From NCBI GenBank assembly GCA_937894065.1, contig CALCST010000017.1:1-64000 (forward strand): DNA of 64,000 nucleotides, written 5' to 3'. This document shows, piece by piece, positions 1 through 7,251 of the stretch. How positions within the stretch are numbered: position 1 is the stretch's first letter; each line of letters opens with the position of its first letter. Under the pieces are notes generated by a model that was not told where the DNA came from, searched no databases, and saw only the letters and a list, made by a program, of their open reading frames with translations. Source of the stretch: an uncultured Parabacteroides sp. GTDB lineage: Bacteria; Bacteroidota; Bacteroidia; Bacteroidales; Tannerellaceae. Made by a program: the position numbers and the translations under genes.

Positions 1-283
1 GCACCAAAGTAAAAGCAAAGAAAGCATTAAGTCCCATTCCCGGAGCTTGTGCCAACGGCAACTTTGCAAGAAAAGCCAACAGAATCGTAGCCAGGGCAGA
101 CGACAATGCCGTTGCGGTAAATACTGCTCCTTTATCCATTGATGCCGCACTCAAAATATCAGGATTGACAGCAAGAATATAACTCATTGTCAAGAAGGTT
201 GTGATTCCGGCAATTATTTCAGTCCGCAAATTCATTGTCTTTGGGTCAAAACCCAGATAGCGTTGTAGAAATTGATTATTCAT
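1..283 (-). CDS. NCS2/AzgA-like purine permease, N-terminal part (cut by window edge)
   Basis: Only the first 94 or so codons are present; the rest lies left of the window. The visible protein starts MNNQFLQRYLGFDP and carries two hallmarks of AzgA/PbuG-type guanine-hypoxanthine permeases: AGITTFLTMSYILAVNP in the first membrane helix and APGMGLNAFFAFT further on. The family imports purine bases by proton symport across the inner membrane. A good promoter lies 32-63 bp upstream of the ATG. The family is clear from these motifs; the exact base (guanine, hypoxanthine, adenine) cannot be told from this fragment. Confidence 0.88.
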   Translation of the reverse strand, partial: MNNQFLQRYLGFDPKTMNLRTEIIAGITTFLTMSYILAVNPDILSAASMDKGAVFTATALSSALATILLAFLAKLPLAQAPGMGLNAFFAFTLV

Positions 284-314
284 GATTTATCTTTTATTAC
301 ATTTCACTCAGTAA

Positions 315-346
315 CAAAGATAGTGAAAGGCGAGCGTAGAATCAAA
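315..346 (-). promoter_or_regulatory. Bacteroidota-type promoter of the purine permease
   Basis: Read on the minus strand, TTTG (346-343) is followed after 20 bp by TATCTTTG (322-315), matching the -33 TTTG and -7 TAnnTTTG consensus of Bacteroides. It lies about 32 bp before the permease ATG. Confidence 0.6.
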
Positions 347-428
347 ATCAAAAGCTTGTTTTTGATTTGCTCTCCACTCACCTTATAATACGTCTCCTTA
401 TTTTCCCGTTTTAAAAAATAAGTATTTA

Positions 429-851
429 TCATAACGGCGCAGGCAGATAAGTATCTTCTATTTCATCATCATTCGGTACACCACCGCCACCATATAATGT
501 TTCTATACTTCCATCAAGCATTATCAATTGTAATTCCTTACTTCCAGTTATTTTCATTATCTTAAATGGTAGTTGAAACTCTCCTTCATACTGTTTAAAG
601 TAAATATAAGGATGATGATATTCATAAGGAATACGCATATAAACTGTGTTTTCTCCATTATATCCAAAATATTCGTTGTTAAATTGTAAAACAACTTCTC
701 CGTATTCATTATGCCAAGCTGTAAAATTCAGACCAGATTTAATATCAGGACAAATATGTTCCTCTTCCTTATCACAAGAAACAGATACAAAAGACAATGA
801 AGACACCAACAATGTCATCAATACGATTCGATAATAACTTAAAACTTTCAT
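429..851 (-). CDS. Small hypothetical lipoprotein
   Basis: 140 aa from the ATG at 851; a start 13 codons further upstream would put a charged stretch in front of the signal peptide, so I prefer the inner ATG. The N-terminus MKVLSYYRIVLMTLLVSSLS is followed by FVSVSC, a lipobox, so the mature protein is probably a lipoprotein. The remainder is soluble, rich in Tyr and acidic residues, and ends in a Gly-rich and acidic tail (YGGGGVPNDDEIEDTYLP). I recognise no family. It stands alone, on the same strand as the regulator upstream. Confidence 0.6.
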   Translation of the reverse strand: MKVLSYYRIVLMTLLVSSLSFVSVSCDKEEEHICPDIKSGLNFTAWHNEYGEVVLQFNNEYFGYNGENTVYMRIPYEYHHPYIYFKQYEGEFQLPFKIMKITGSKELQLIMLDGSIETLYGGGGVPNDDEIEDTYLPAPL

Positions 852-1012
852 AATAATAAGAACATTTTTATTTTTAATATTACTACACAAATATATGTTC
901 TTAAATCATGACGTCTGAAATTTCATTATGGACATTTCTATATCTACCAAAATTATAAACAACTATATTACAGGAATATAGAATTTTATTTATAATACTA
1001 TATGGACATACA

Positions 1013-2803
1013 TCAATATCTCCCGATATATTCGTCCAAAGAAAAGTTTCCGGATACTAATAATGGCTGAGAATTACGCATCTTCTGTTTCAAACGCTGT
1101 TTATGCTTTGTCACAGAAGTCGGCGATGTTGCTACATATTCTGATATTTGTGATGTAGTAAACCCCATTTTAATCAAACAACAATACAATTTATCCAAAT
1201 CAGTCAAATTTGGATAATCTGATTCCAAACGGACAAGGAAATTGTTATACTGAATATTTGTCCATTCACGTATCCATACCCAATCGTCTTCTTTCAACAC
1301 ACGTGGGCAATCTTTGAGTTCTTTCAATTGTTCATAATAGGAAAGTAAATCTCCTAAATTAGCAGATACTGGAGACAGGAGATTTTCATAATATGATATT
1401 TTTCCTTGTAAGTCGTCGTTTCTGTTTCTCAATAAGATACATTCTTCCTTTATCTGATTTATCTTTTCAAGAGTTTCACCATATTTCGTAATCTGAAATT
1501 CTTTCTCCTTTATTATCTTTTCATTATGTTTAATCTGATTTTGATAAGAGTTAATACGAGCCCTTACATTATTTATAAGCCTTTCCTTTTTCAAAAGGGC
1601 ATACAAAACAAATAATGAAACTGACAGTAATATTATAATAATAATCAAGGCTATAATCTTTTGCTTCTTGTTCGCAACCTCTAGTTCTTCGTTTTCTTTC
1701 TGCATTTTAACAGTATCATATTTATATTGCATTCGCTGAAGCTCAACGGCATAATCCATACTAATTATAGAATCATTATATAAAGAATATTGTTCTTTAT
1801 ATTTGATTGCGTCTTCATACTTCTTTTGTTCCAAAGACAATTCATATAACTTTGAATAAACATTTCTTAAAGTCATTATATTTGTGGTTTTCGTTGCCAG
1901 TACTTTATTGAAATAATAACAAGCTGAATCCTTATTGCCAAGCTTATAATGTATCATAGCTATAGCATTATATGTAGGAGTGATAGACATATTAGGATAT
2001 TTTTCTGTTATTGAAGCACAATCATAAATAAGAGGCAGTGCTTTATCAATCTCCCCTAATTCATAATAAACTATCCCCTGTTCATATCTTGCCATACCTT
2101 GCAAATACTCCAAATCATACTTTTTAGCACTGTCATAACAACGTTGGAAATAAACTGACGCACTGTCATAGTTGCCCATATCAGTATAAGTACGTCCTAC
2201 ACTTGAAAGAGCATAAACTATACTTTCTCCATCTCCACTTTTGAAAGCATACTCACAACCGTCTTTCAATTGTGTTAGAGATTCCTCATATAATTCCTGT
2301 GAACGATAAATACTTCCTATTATCTGGCAAATCAAGGATAAGAATAAAGAATCTTCATCTTTTTGAGATTGAACTATCTCTTTTGCTTTCAAATAATATC
2401 CAACTGCCTCTTTATTTTTTCGGAAATCCTCCAAAACCCTTCCTTGATAAAAATACGCCTGCGACTTACGTCTTACATCACCATTTTTATCAAAATATCT
2501 GAAGGCTGTATTTATCAATTCTTTAGATGAAGGCTGAACGGACGAATCCGGTAAATGACTGATATAATTCTTATCACGTGCCTGCAGAAGAAGCAAACAC
2601 CAAGTTGCATCAAGTTCCGGGTTTTCTGTTCCCGGGCGTGGAATATTTTCAAGTATCTTAAGAGCACTGTCCGGACGACTCCACATGACACGCTCAGCTA
2701 TCTGCATTTCTTCAGGCAGGATAATATCTTTCTTCTTACTGCATGAAGAAGATATTATTACCAGTATAGACAATAGGACGAATATTGTTTCCGATTTAAA
2801 CAT
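1013..2803 (-). CDS. TPR - membrane helix - coiled coil - HTH regulator, predicted lipoprotein signal
   Basis: 596 aa from the ATG at 2803, chosen because it begins a signal peptide ending ISSSC (Cys21). Residues about 30-370 are Tyr/Ala-rich helical repeats of TPR type (for example ALSSVGRTYTDMGNYDSASV). A membrane helix lies at about 383-404 (IIALIIIIILLSVSLFVLYA), then a coiled coil at about 405-475. The C-terminal 60 residues resemble a helix-turn-helix (LTDLDKLYCCLIKMGFTTSQ, then TSPTSVTKHKQRLKQKM). Proteins with periplasmic TPRs, one membrane helix and a cytoplasmic HTH are common in Bacteroidota and are thought to act as membrane sensors; ligand and targets are unknown. The lipobox would anchor the N-terminus outside the cytoplasm, consistent with this topology. 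Confidence 0.7.
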   Translation of the reverse strand: MFKSETIFVLLSILVIISSSCSKKKDIILPEEMQIAERVMWSRPDSALKILENIPRPGTENPELDATWCLLLLQARDKNYISHLPDSSVQPSSKELINTAFRYFDKNGDVRRKSQAYFYQGRVLEDFRKNKEAVGYYLKAKEIVQSQKDEDSLFLSLICQIIGSIYRSQELYEESLTQLKDGCEYAFKSGDGESIVYALSSVGRTYTDMGNYDSASVYFQRCYDSAKKYDLEYLQGMARYEQGIVYYELGEIDKALPLIYDCASITEKYPNMSITPTYNAIAMIHYKLGNKDSACYYFNKVLATKTTNIMTLRNVYSKLYELSLEQKKYEDAIKYKEQYSLYNDSIISMDYAVELQRMQYKYDTVKMQKENEELEVANKKQKIIALIIIIILLSVSLFVLYALLKKERLINNVRARINSYQNQIKHNEKIIKEKEFQITKYGETLEKINQIKEECILLRNRNDDLQGKISYYENLLSPVSANLGDLLSYYEQLKELKDCPRVLKEDDWVWIREWTNIQYNNFLVRLESDYPNLTDLDKLYCCLIKMGFTTSQISEYVATSPTSVTKHKQRLKQKMRNSQPLLVSGNFSLDEYIGRY

Positions 2804-2927
2804 ATAATTCAGATAAAGAATTAACAATAATAAAGTCTGCGACATTCAAATATAAGAGTTAAGAGACTCTTAATACTGCCAATTTGTTCAACACTCTCTT
2901 TTTAATATTTAAATATAGTAATATTTC

Positions 2928-3168
2928 AAAAAAAACATGGTAGTGTTTCAGAAAAAACGTCGGCATGTTTTTTCCAAAACATGGGAAGTTTCTTGCGTGA
3001 TGTTTCACATTTCTGACAAGTAACTATAAATCATGCAAATAATGTAATTCAAGCTTTGGTTAATATAAAAAGAAGAAAACAGATAAATTAAAGTCTTTCG
3101 ATGGTTAAAAAACGTTCATAAATCACATGATTTCACTGGATAACAGAGATTTAAGGGAGTTATGAAAT
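2928..3168. repeat. Dispersed repeat module B, copy 1
   Basis: Non-coding DNA upstream of the TPR regulator. It contains AAAACATGGTAGTGTTTC, a further AAAACATGGGAAGTTTC, and about 110 bp later AATCACATGATTT followed by a GGATAACAG stretch. Related words recur at 22543-22862 and, inverted, at 36720-36900, each time next to a module C copy. Confidence 0.55.
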
Positions 3169-3199
3169 ATACCTTCAGTAACTTTTTATGTATATTGAA

Positions 3200-3320
3200 T
3201 ATTTAGCTGAAAATACATCTAGAAGTAATTCCGAATAAGTACGGAAGGAAATTGAATTACTTACGGAAGGAAATCTAATTGGATTCGGAAAGAAATTCGC
3301 GTCGGTCCGTATGTATTTTG
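3200..3320. repeat. Dispersed repeat module C, copy 1
   Basis: Short diverged units around TACGGAAG or TTCGGAAAG repeat four to five times here, flanked by inverted AATACAT / ATGTATT ends and closing with GGTCCGTA. The same arrangement occurs at 22905-23045. It sits just beyond the rplI terminator. Confidence 0.5.
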
Positions 3321-3346
3321 GAGAGATTTAGGATTGGGAATAAAAC

Positions 3347-3382
3347 AAAAAAGAGGATATCTTTATCAGACATCCTCTTTTC
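3347..3382 (-). terminator. Rho-independent terminator of rpsF-rpsR-rplI
   Basis: Stem AAAGAGGAT (3350-3358) pairs with ATCCTCTTT (3372-3380). On the minus strand the stem is followed by TTTTTTGTTTTA. It lies 20 bp after the rplI stop. Confidence 0.8.
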
Positions 3383-3401
3383 ATATAATGTATTTCTAAA
3401 A

Positions 3402-3845
3402 TTATTCAGAAACAACTTCGAAAGGAATTTCAACAGAAACTTCCTTGTGAAGTTTCAAAGTAGCTTTATAGTTACCAACTTCCTTAACAGATTCTTTGAT
3501 AACGATAACTTTGCGGTCAACTTCGAAACCTTTCTTAGCCAATTCTTCTGCAATCTGGATATTGTTTACAGAACCGAAGATTGTACCAGTTGAGCTAGTT
3601 TTAGCACCGATTGTCAAAGTAACATCTTTCAACTTAGCAGCCAATTCTTCAGCATCAGCTTTAATTTTAGCCAACTTGTGAGCACGCTGCTTCAAGTTTT
3701 CAGCCAACACTTTCTTAGCAGATTCTGATGCGATAACTGCCTTGCCCTGTGGGATTAGAAAGTTACGTCCGTAACCGTCTTTAACTGTTACGATATCGTC
3801 TTTGTAACCTAAGTTAGTTACGTCTTCTTTCAAAATAACTTGCAT
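3402..3845 (-). CDS. rplI: 50S ribosomal protein L9
   Basis: 147 aa, the usual length. The N-terminus MQVILKEDVTNLGYKDDIV with GYGRNFLIPQGKA is the diagnostic N-domain of L9 that binds 23S rRNA; the central part is the long charged helix and the C-terminus (VEIPFEVVSE) the second domain. It is the last gene of rpsF-rpsR-rplI, 25 bp after rpsR, and is followed by a terminator. Nothing unusual. Confidence 0.98.
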   Translation of the reverse strand: MQVILKEDVTNLGYKDDIVTVKDGYGRNFLIPQGKAVIASESAKKVLAENLKQRAHKLAKIKADAEELAAKLKDVTLTIGAKTSSTGTIFGSVNNIQIAEELAKKGFEVDRKVIVIKESVKEVGNYKATLKLHKEVSVEIPFEVVSE

Positions 3846-3870
3846 ATTCTGTCTCCTCTTAAAATGTTAA

Positions 3871-4140
3871 TTATTTCATCAAATCTGTTACGTATGGAAG
3901 CAAAGCCAAGTGGCGAGCTCTCTTAACAGCCTGAGCTACACGACGCTGGAATTTCAATGAAGTACCAGTGATACGACGAGGCAAAATCTTACCCTGTTCG
4001 TTCAAGAATTTCTTCAAGAATTCAGGATCTTTATAGTCGATATACTTGATACCGTTCTTTTTGAAACGGCAATATTTTTTCTTCTTAACGTCTACTGAAG
4101 GCGGAGTCAAATATCTGATTTCTGATTGTGTTGCTGCCAT
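3871..4140 (-). CDS. rpsR: 30S ribosomal protein S18
   Basis: 89 aa. KKKYCRFKKNGIKYIDYKD, then LNEQGKILPRRITGTSLKFQ and QRRVAQAVKRARHLALLPYV, are the conserved body of S18, which binds S6 and 16S rRNA in the platform of the small subunit. Two bases separate it from rpsF and 25 bp from rplI, so the three are co-transcribed. A single N-terminal Cys (Y-C-R-F) is all that remains of the zinc-ligand pattern seen in some S18 proteins. Confidence 0.98.
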   Translation of the reverse strand: MAATQSEIRYLTPPSVDVKKKKYCRFKKNGIKYIDYKDPEFLKKFLNEQGKILPRRITGTSLKFQRRVAQAVKRARHLALLPYVTDLMK

Positions 4141-4142
4141 GA

Positions 4143-4496
4143 TTAATTCTCCTTAACTGTTTCTTTTGATGATTTCAAATTTCTTCTCTTAGCTGCATAT
4201 TCAGCTGCGTATTTGTCCTGACGGAAAGTCAAGAAACGGATCACACGTTCGTCACGACGGAAGTTAACTTCCAAAGTAGCGATTACAGAAGGATCTGCCT
4301 TGAATTCGATCAACTGATAGAAACCAGTAGATTTCTTGTCGATTGGGTAAGCCAACTTGCGCAAGCCCCAGTTTTCTTCATTCACAATTTCAGCACCGTT
4401 GCTCTTAAGCAGGTTTGTGAATTTTTCTACCGCTTCCTTCATCTGAGCGTCAGACAAAACGGGAGTCAAAATGAAAACGGTTTCGTAATTGTTCAT
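4143..4496 (-). CDS. rpsF: 30S ribosomal protein S6
   Basis: 117 aa. MNNYETVFILTPVLSDAQ, the NWGLRKLAYPIDKKSTGFYQ segment and the RRDERVIRFLTFR strand are typical of S6, partner of S18 on the 30S platform. First gene of the ribosomal operon; a well-formed promoter lies 44-74 bp upstream of the ATG. The C-terminal tail is short and Lys-rich, as in other Bacteroidales. Confidence 0.98.
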   Translation of the reverse strand: MNNYETVFILTPVLSDAQMKEAVEKFTNLLKSNGAEIVNEENWGLRKLAYPIDKKSTGFYQLIEFKADPSVIATLEVNFRRDERVIRFLTFRQDKYAAEYAAKRRNLKSSKETVKEN

Positions 4497-4539
4497 AAAA
4501 CTCTGTTTTTATTTTTGTTATTACTAATTTTTTGCGGTG

Positions 4540-4570
4540 CAAAGGTAAGCATTTTATTTAAACAAGCAAA
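4540..4570 (-). promoter_or_regulatory. Promoter of rpsF-rpsR-rplI
   Basis: Minus strand: TTTG (4570-4567), 19 bp spacer, TACCTTTG (4547-4540). This is a near-ideal Bacteroides housekeeping promoter, giving a leader of roughly 35 nt before rpsF. Confidence 0.75.
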
Positions 4571-4616
4571 ATATTTGAAGAAAGATTGTTCAAGTTTAGT
4601 TATTTAAGTTGCTCTA

Positions 4617-4712
4617 TTTAAAAGATAACAAGGTTTCAGAGATAATTTGACAAGGTCTAATACACATTTCTTCACACTTAATCTTCTAATTTGTTTCTTG
4701 ACAACCTGAATA
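4617..4712. repeat. Diverged copy of the GTTGACAAG-word family (A family)
   Basis: GATAACAAGGTTTCAGAGA and ATTTGACAAGG match the 5' arm of better-preserved copies (27413-27505), followed after about 45 bp by TTTGTTTCTTGACAACC. It fills the gap between the divergent rpsF and ApbE-like genes (4497-4825); the rest of that gap holds the rpsF promoter and a possible -7 box TAATTTTG at 4752-4759 for the rightward operon. Confidence 0.5.
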
Positions 4713-4825
4713 TTTTAAAGAAATTTACAGCATATAATTCATGGAAAATTGTAATTTTGTGATAGTGTGTGTGCATATTGTGCTATGCAAATATTTATTT
4801 CAACAAGTTCAATTATTGTATCCTT

Positions 4826-5635
4826 ATGTCTTATACAAATTATTATCCTTCGTCAGAGATGCTTCATGCATCAATACCACGAATAATGGGAACAAGGTTG
4901 GACGTATTGTTGATTGGCAAAGAGGAAACTGCACTCAAACTTGTATGGAAAGAAATGGAAAACATTGTTGTCCGGCTGGACAAAATGCTGAACAGATTTG
5001 ACCTTTCGAGTGATATTTCAAAAATAAACCAATCTGCATCTATATGCCCGGTTAAACCAGTAAAAGAAATATGGGATATAATAAAAGATTGCAAAAAGTA
5101 TTTCATACTGACAAAGGGATATTTTGATATCAGCCTTGGAAATTTCAGTAATATAATTCTGAACGATAAAGACAAAACTGTATATTTCAACAATGAGTCA
5201 ATTACTCTGGACCTTGGCGGATATGCAAAAGGTTATGTTCTGAATATTTTCAGAGAAATTCTTGAAAAAGCAGGAATCAATTGTGCTCTAATTAACTTTG
5301 GTAACAGTTCGGTACTTGCTTTGGGCTCGCACCCATATGGCGAATATTGGCCAATAGGTTTAGATAATCCTTATTCGGGCAGTAAAATTGCAGACTTAAA
5401 ACTGAGAGATTGTTCATTATCAGTTTCCGGGAATATGCCATCGCATCCCAAACATATTATAAATCCACATAACGGGAAATTTGTTGAAACAAAAAAACTT
5501 GTGGCAGTTGAATGTTCAAATCCGATAGATGCAGAAGTGCTTACCACCACATTTATGATAACAGAAAACAGAGATTTGGAAAATGAGATTCTGAAAGAAT
5601 TTGAAATAAAAAACTTATACAGTTACAATTTATGA
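4826..5635 (+). CDS. ApbE-family FAD:protein FMN transferase
   Basis: 269 aa from the ATG at 4826. An ATG at 4769 also opens the frame, but a -7-like box at 4752-4759 would start the transcript about there, so the inner start is favoured. ApbE landmarks are present: IPRIMGTRLDVLLIG near the N-terminus, RFDLSSDISKIN, LDLGGYAKGY (FAD/Mg region), INFGNSSVLALG, and the C-terminal HIINPHNGK with DAEVLTTTFMI. ApbE proteins attach FMN from FAD to Thr/Ser of target flavoproteins using Mg2+. There is no signal peptide or lipobox, unlike many secreted ApbEs. Its stop overlaps the start of the next gene by 4 bp (ATGA), so the two are translationally coupled. Confidence 0.85.
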   Translation: MSYTNYYPSSEMLHASIPRIMGTRLDVLLIGKEETALKLVWKEMENIVVRLDKMLNRFDLSSDISKINQSASICPVKPVKEIWDIIKDCKKYFILTKGYFDISLGNFSNIILNDKDKTVYFNNESITLDLGGYAKGYVLNIFREILEKAGINCALINFGNSSVLALGSHPYGEYWPIGLDNPYSGSKIADLKLRDCSLSVSGNMPSHPKHIINPHNGKFVETKKLVAVECSNPIDAEVLTTTFMITENRDLENEILKEFEIKNLYSYNL

Positions 5636-6957
5636 AAAATATCAATACACCGGAAGTAAACCTAAGTCGCAGAAATTTTGTAAAAGATTTAGGTAAAATC
5701 GGAGGTGGAGGACTTTTGTTATCTTCCATTCCTTGGATTCAATCGTGCAGCGATGAAGAAAAAAAACTTATCTCAAAAGAAAAAGTAAGAATCGGACTTA
5801 TCGGTACTGGCTCAAGAGGCCAATATCATCTTAACAACCTGAAGAATATTCCACAGGCAGATATTGTTGCCCTATGCGATAATTACGAACCTAATCTGAA
5901 GGCAGCTTCAAATATATTTCCTAAAGCAAAATTATTCGATGACTATCGTAAACTTCTTGAACAAAATGATATTCAGGCTGTAATAATTGCGACTCCTCTT
6001 TTTGAGCATGCACGAATGACTATTGATGCTTTGCATGCTGGGAAACATGTTTTCTGCGAAAAGGCTATGGCTATGACGCTTCAGGATTGTATGGATATGT
6101 ATAATACGTATAAAGAATCCGGCAAAGTCCTTTTCATAGGCCAGCAAAGATTGTATGACAAGAAATATATCCGCGCAATGGAAATGATTCATGCCGGACT
6201 TATCGGAGATATTTCATCTATCAGAGCTTACTGGTTCAGGAACAACGACTGGCGACGTCCTGTTCCTTCTCCTGAATTGGAAAGAAAAATAAACTGGCGT
6301 CTTTATAGAGATTATTCCTGCGGTTTGATGACTGAGCTTGGTTCACATCAAATCCAAATCGGGAACTGGGCATTGAATATGCTTCCTGAAAAGGTTATGG
6401 GTATGGGAGACATTGTTCATTGGAAAGACGGACGTGAGGTTTATGACAGTATCAATGTTATTTATCATTATCCCAATGGAGTTAAAATGACATATGAATC
6501 TGTAATATCAAACAAATTCCACGGTCTGGAAGAAGAAATACTCGGCAACAAAGGAACTATGGAACTCGAAAAAGGCAAATATTATTTCGAAGACATCAAG
6601 CCTGCTCCCGGTATTTTGCAATTGATAAATCAAATTGAACATAAGATTTTTGATAATGTTTCGTTCGCCGGCCCAAGCTGGGTTCCTGAAACTGCAACAG
6701 AAAACAAAGGTATTCCTATTATGGATAATATCACTTCTATAACAGGAGAATCTTCTGTCGGTGCTGCTGGTGATGGCTCTGTGGAACTTGTTACAGCTTT
6801 CTGTGAAGCAGCAATAACAGGAAAAGCTGTTCCAAACATAGTTGAAGAAGCATATTATGCATCAACTCTTGCAATATTAGGTCTTCAAGCTATGGAAGAA
6901 AACAAGATAATAACATATCCTGATGAATTTAAAATCCCATACTTAAATTTCGCATAA
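5632..6957 (+). CDS. Secreted Gfo/Idh/MocA-family oxidoreductase (GH109-like)
   Basis: 441 aa. The N-terminus carries a Tat motif (SRRNFVK, Arg13-Arg14), a hydrophobic stretch and Cys39 in IPWIQSC, suggesting a Tat-exported, possibly lipidated protein. The Rossmann start VRIGLIGTGSRGQYH (about 53-67) binds NAD(P); CEKAMAM (about 142-148) is the family's E-K-P-like site; GLMTELGSHQIQIGNW follows. Tat-exported members in Bacteroidota include GH109 alpha-N-acetylgalactosaminidases, which use NAD as a tightly bound cofactor. GH109 activity here is inference; a plain sugar dehydrogenase is equally possible. It overlaps the ApbE gene and is followed by a small membrane protein 3 bp later. Confidence 0.8.
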   Translation: MKNINTPEVNLSRRNFVKDLGKIGGGGLLLSSIPWIQSCSDEEKKLISKEKVRIGLIGTGSRGQYHLNNLKNIPQADIVALCDNYEPNLKAASNIFPKAKLFDDYRKLLEQNDIQAVIIATPLFEHARMTIDALHAGKHVFCEKAMAMTLQDCMDMYNTYKESGKVLFIGQQRLYDKKYIRAMEMIHAGLIGDISSIRAYWFRNNDWRRPVPSPELERKINWRLYRDYSCGLMTELGSHQIQIGNWALNMLPEKVMGMGDIVHWKDGREVYDSINVIYHYPNGVKMTYESVISNKFHGLEEEILGNKGTMELEKGKYYFEDIKPAPGILQLINQIEHKIFDNVSFAGPSWVPETATENKGIPIMDNITSITGESSVGAAGDGSVELVTAFCEAAITGKAVPNIVEEAYYASTLAILGLQAMEENKIITYPDEFKIPYLNFA

Positions 6958-6960
6958 AAT

Positions 6961-7194
6961 ATGAAAGACATAATCATTACAGCGCAACGACAAAAGAGCG
7001 AAATCATTACATTTATCATCTGTTTCGCTATTGCTTTTGTTACAAATATTGCTTCTATTATTATATATGATACAGAATGGAGCGAAGTCTGGACTCAAAT
7101 AATATGGGTAACAGTTTTGGCTTGTGTTATGTATGGTATTTCTATTTTTATCAGAATATTGTTCTGGCTGGTAAAAGGAATTTTCAGAAAGTAA
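6961..7194 (+). CDS. Small two-helix membrane protein
   Basis: 77 aa, not recognised. Two hydrophobic helices (IITFIICFAIAFVTNIASII and IIWVTVLACVMYGISIFIRI) are separated by an acidic DTEWSEVW loop, and the C-terminus is basic (VKGIFRK), which suggests both ends are cytoplasmic. It starts 3 bp after the oxidoreductase stop and is followed directly by a terminator, so it is the last gene of the ApbE-oxidoreductase operon. Possible role as a membrane accessory of that pair is only inferred from position. Confidence 0.65.
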   Translation: MKDIIITAQRQKSEIITFIICFAIAFVTNIASIIIYDTEWSEVWTQIIWVTVLACVMYGISIFIRILFWLVKGIFRK

Positions 7195-7202
7195 TAAAAT
7201 AA

Positions 7203-7235
7203 AGGAGTTAGAAGCCTTGTTGGCATCTAACTCCT
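7203..7235. terminator. Bidirectional terminator
   Basis: AGGAGTTAGA (7203-7212) pairs perfectly with TCTAACTCCT (7226-7235), loop of 13 nt. It lies between the convergent small membrane protein gene and the alkaline phosphatase gene, with an AT-rich flank on both sides. Confidence 0.75.
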
Positions 7236-7251
7236 CTATAAACTATATTTT

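Noticed and set aside
3279..3593. 104-codon frame starting upstream of rplI
   Set aside because: Mostly antisense to rplI and includes the rplI terminator.
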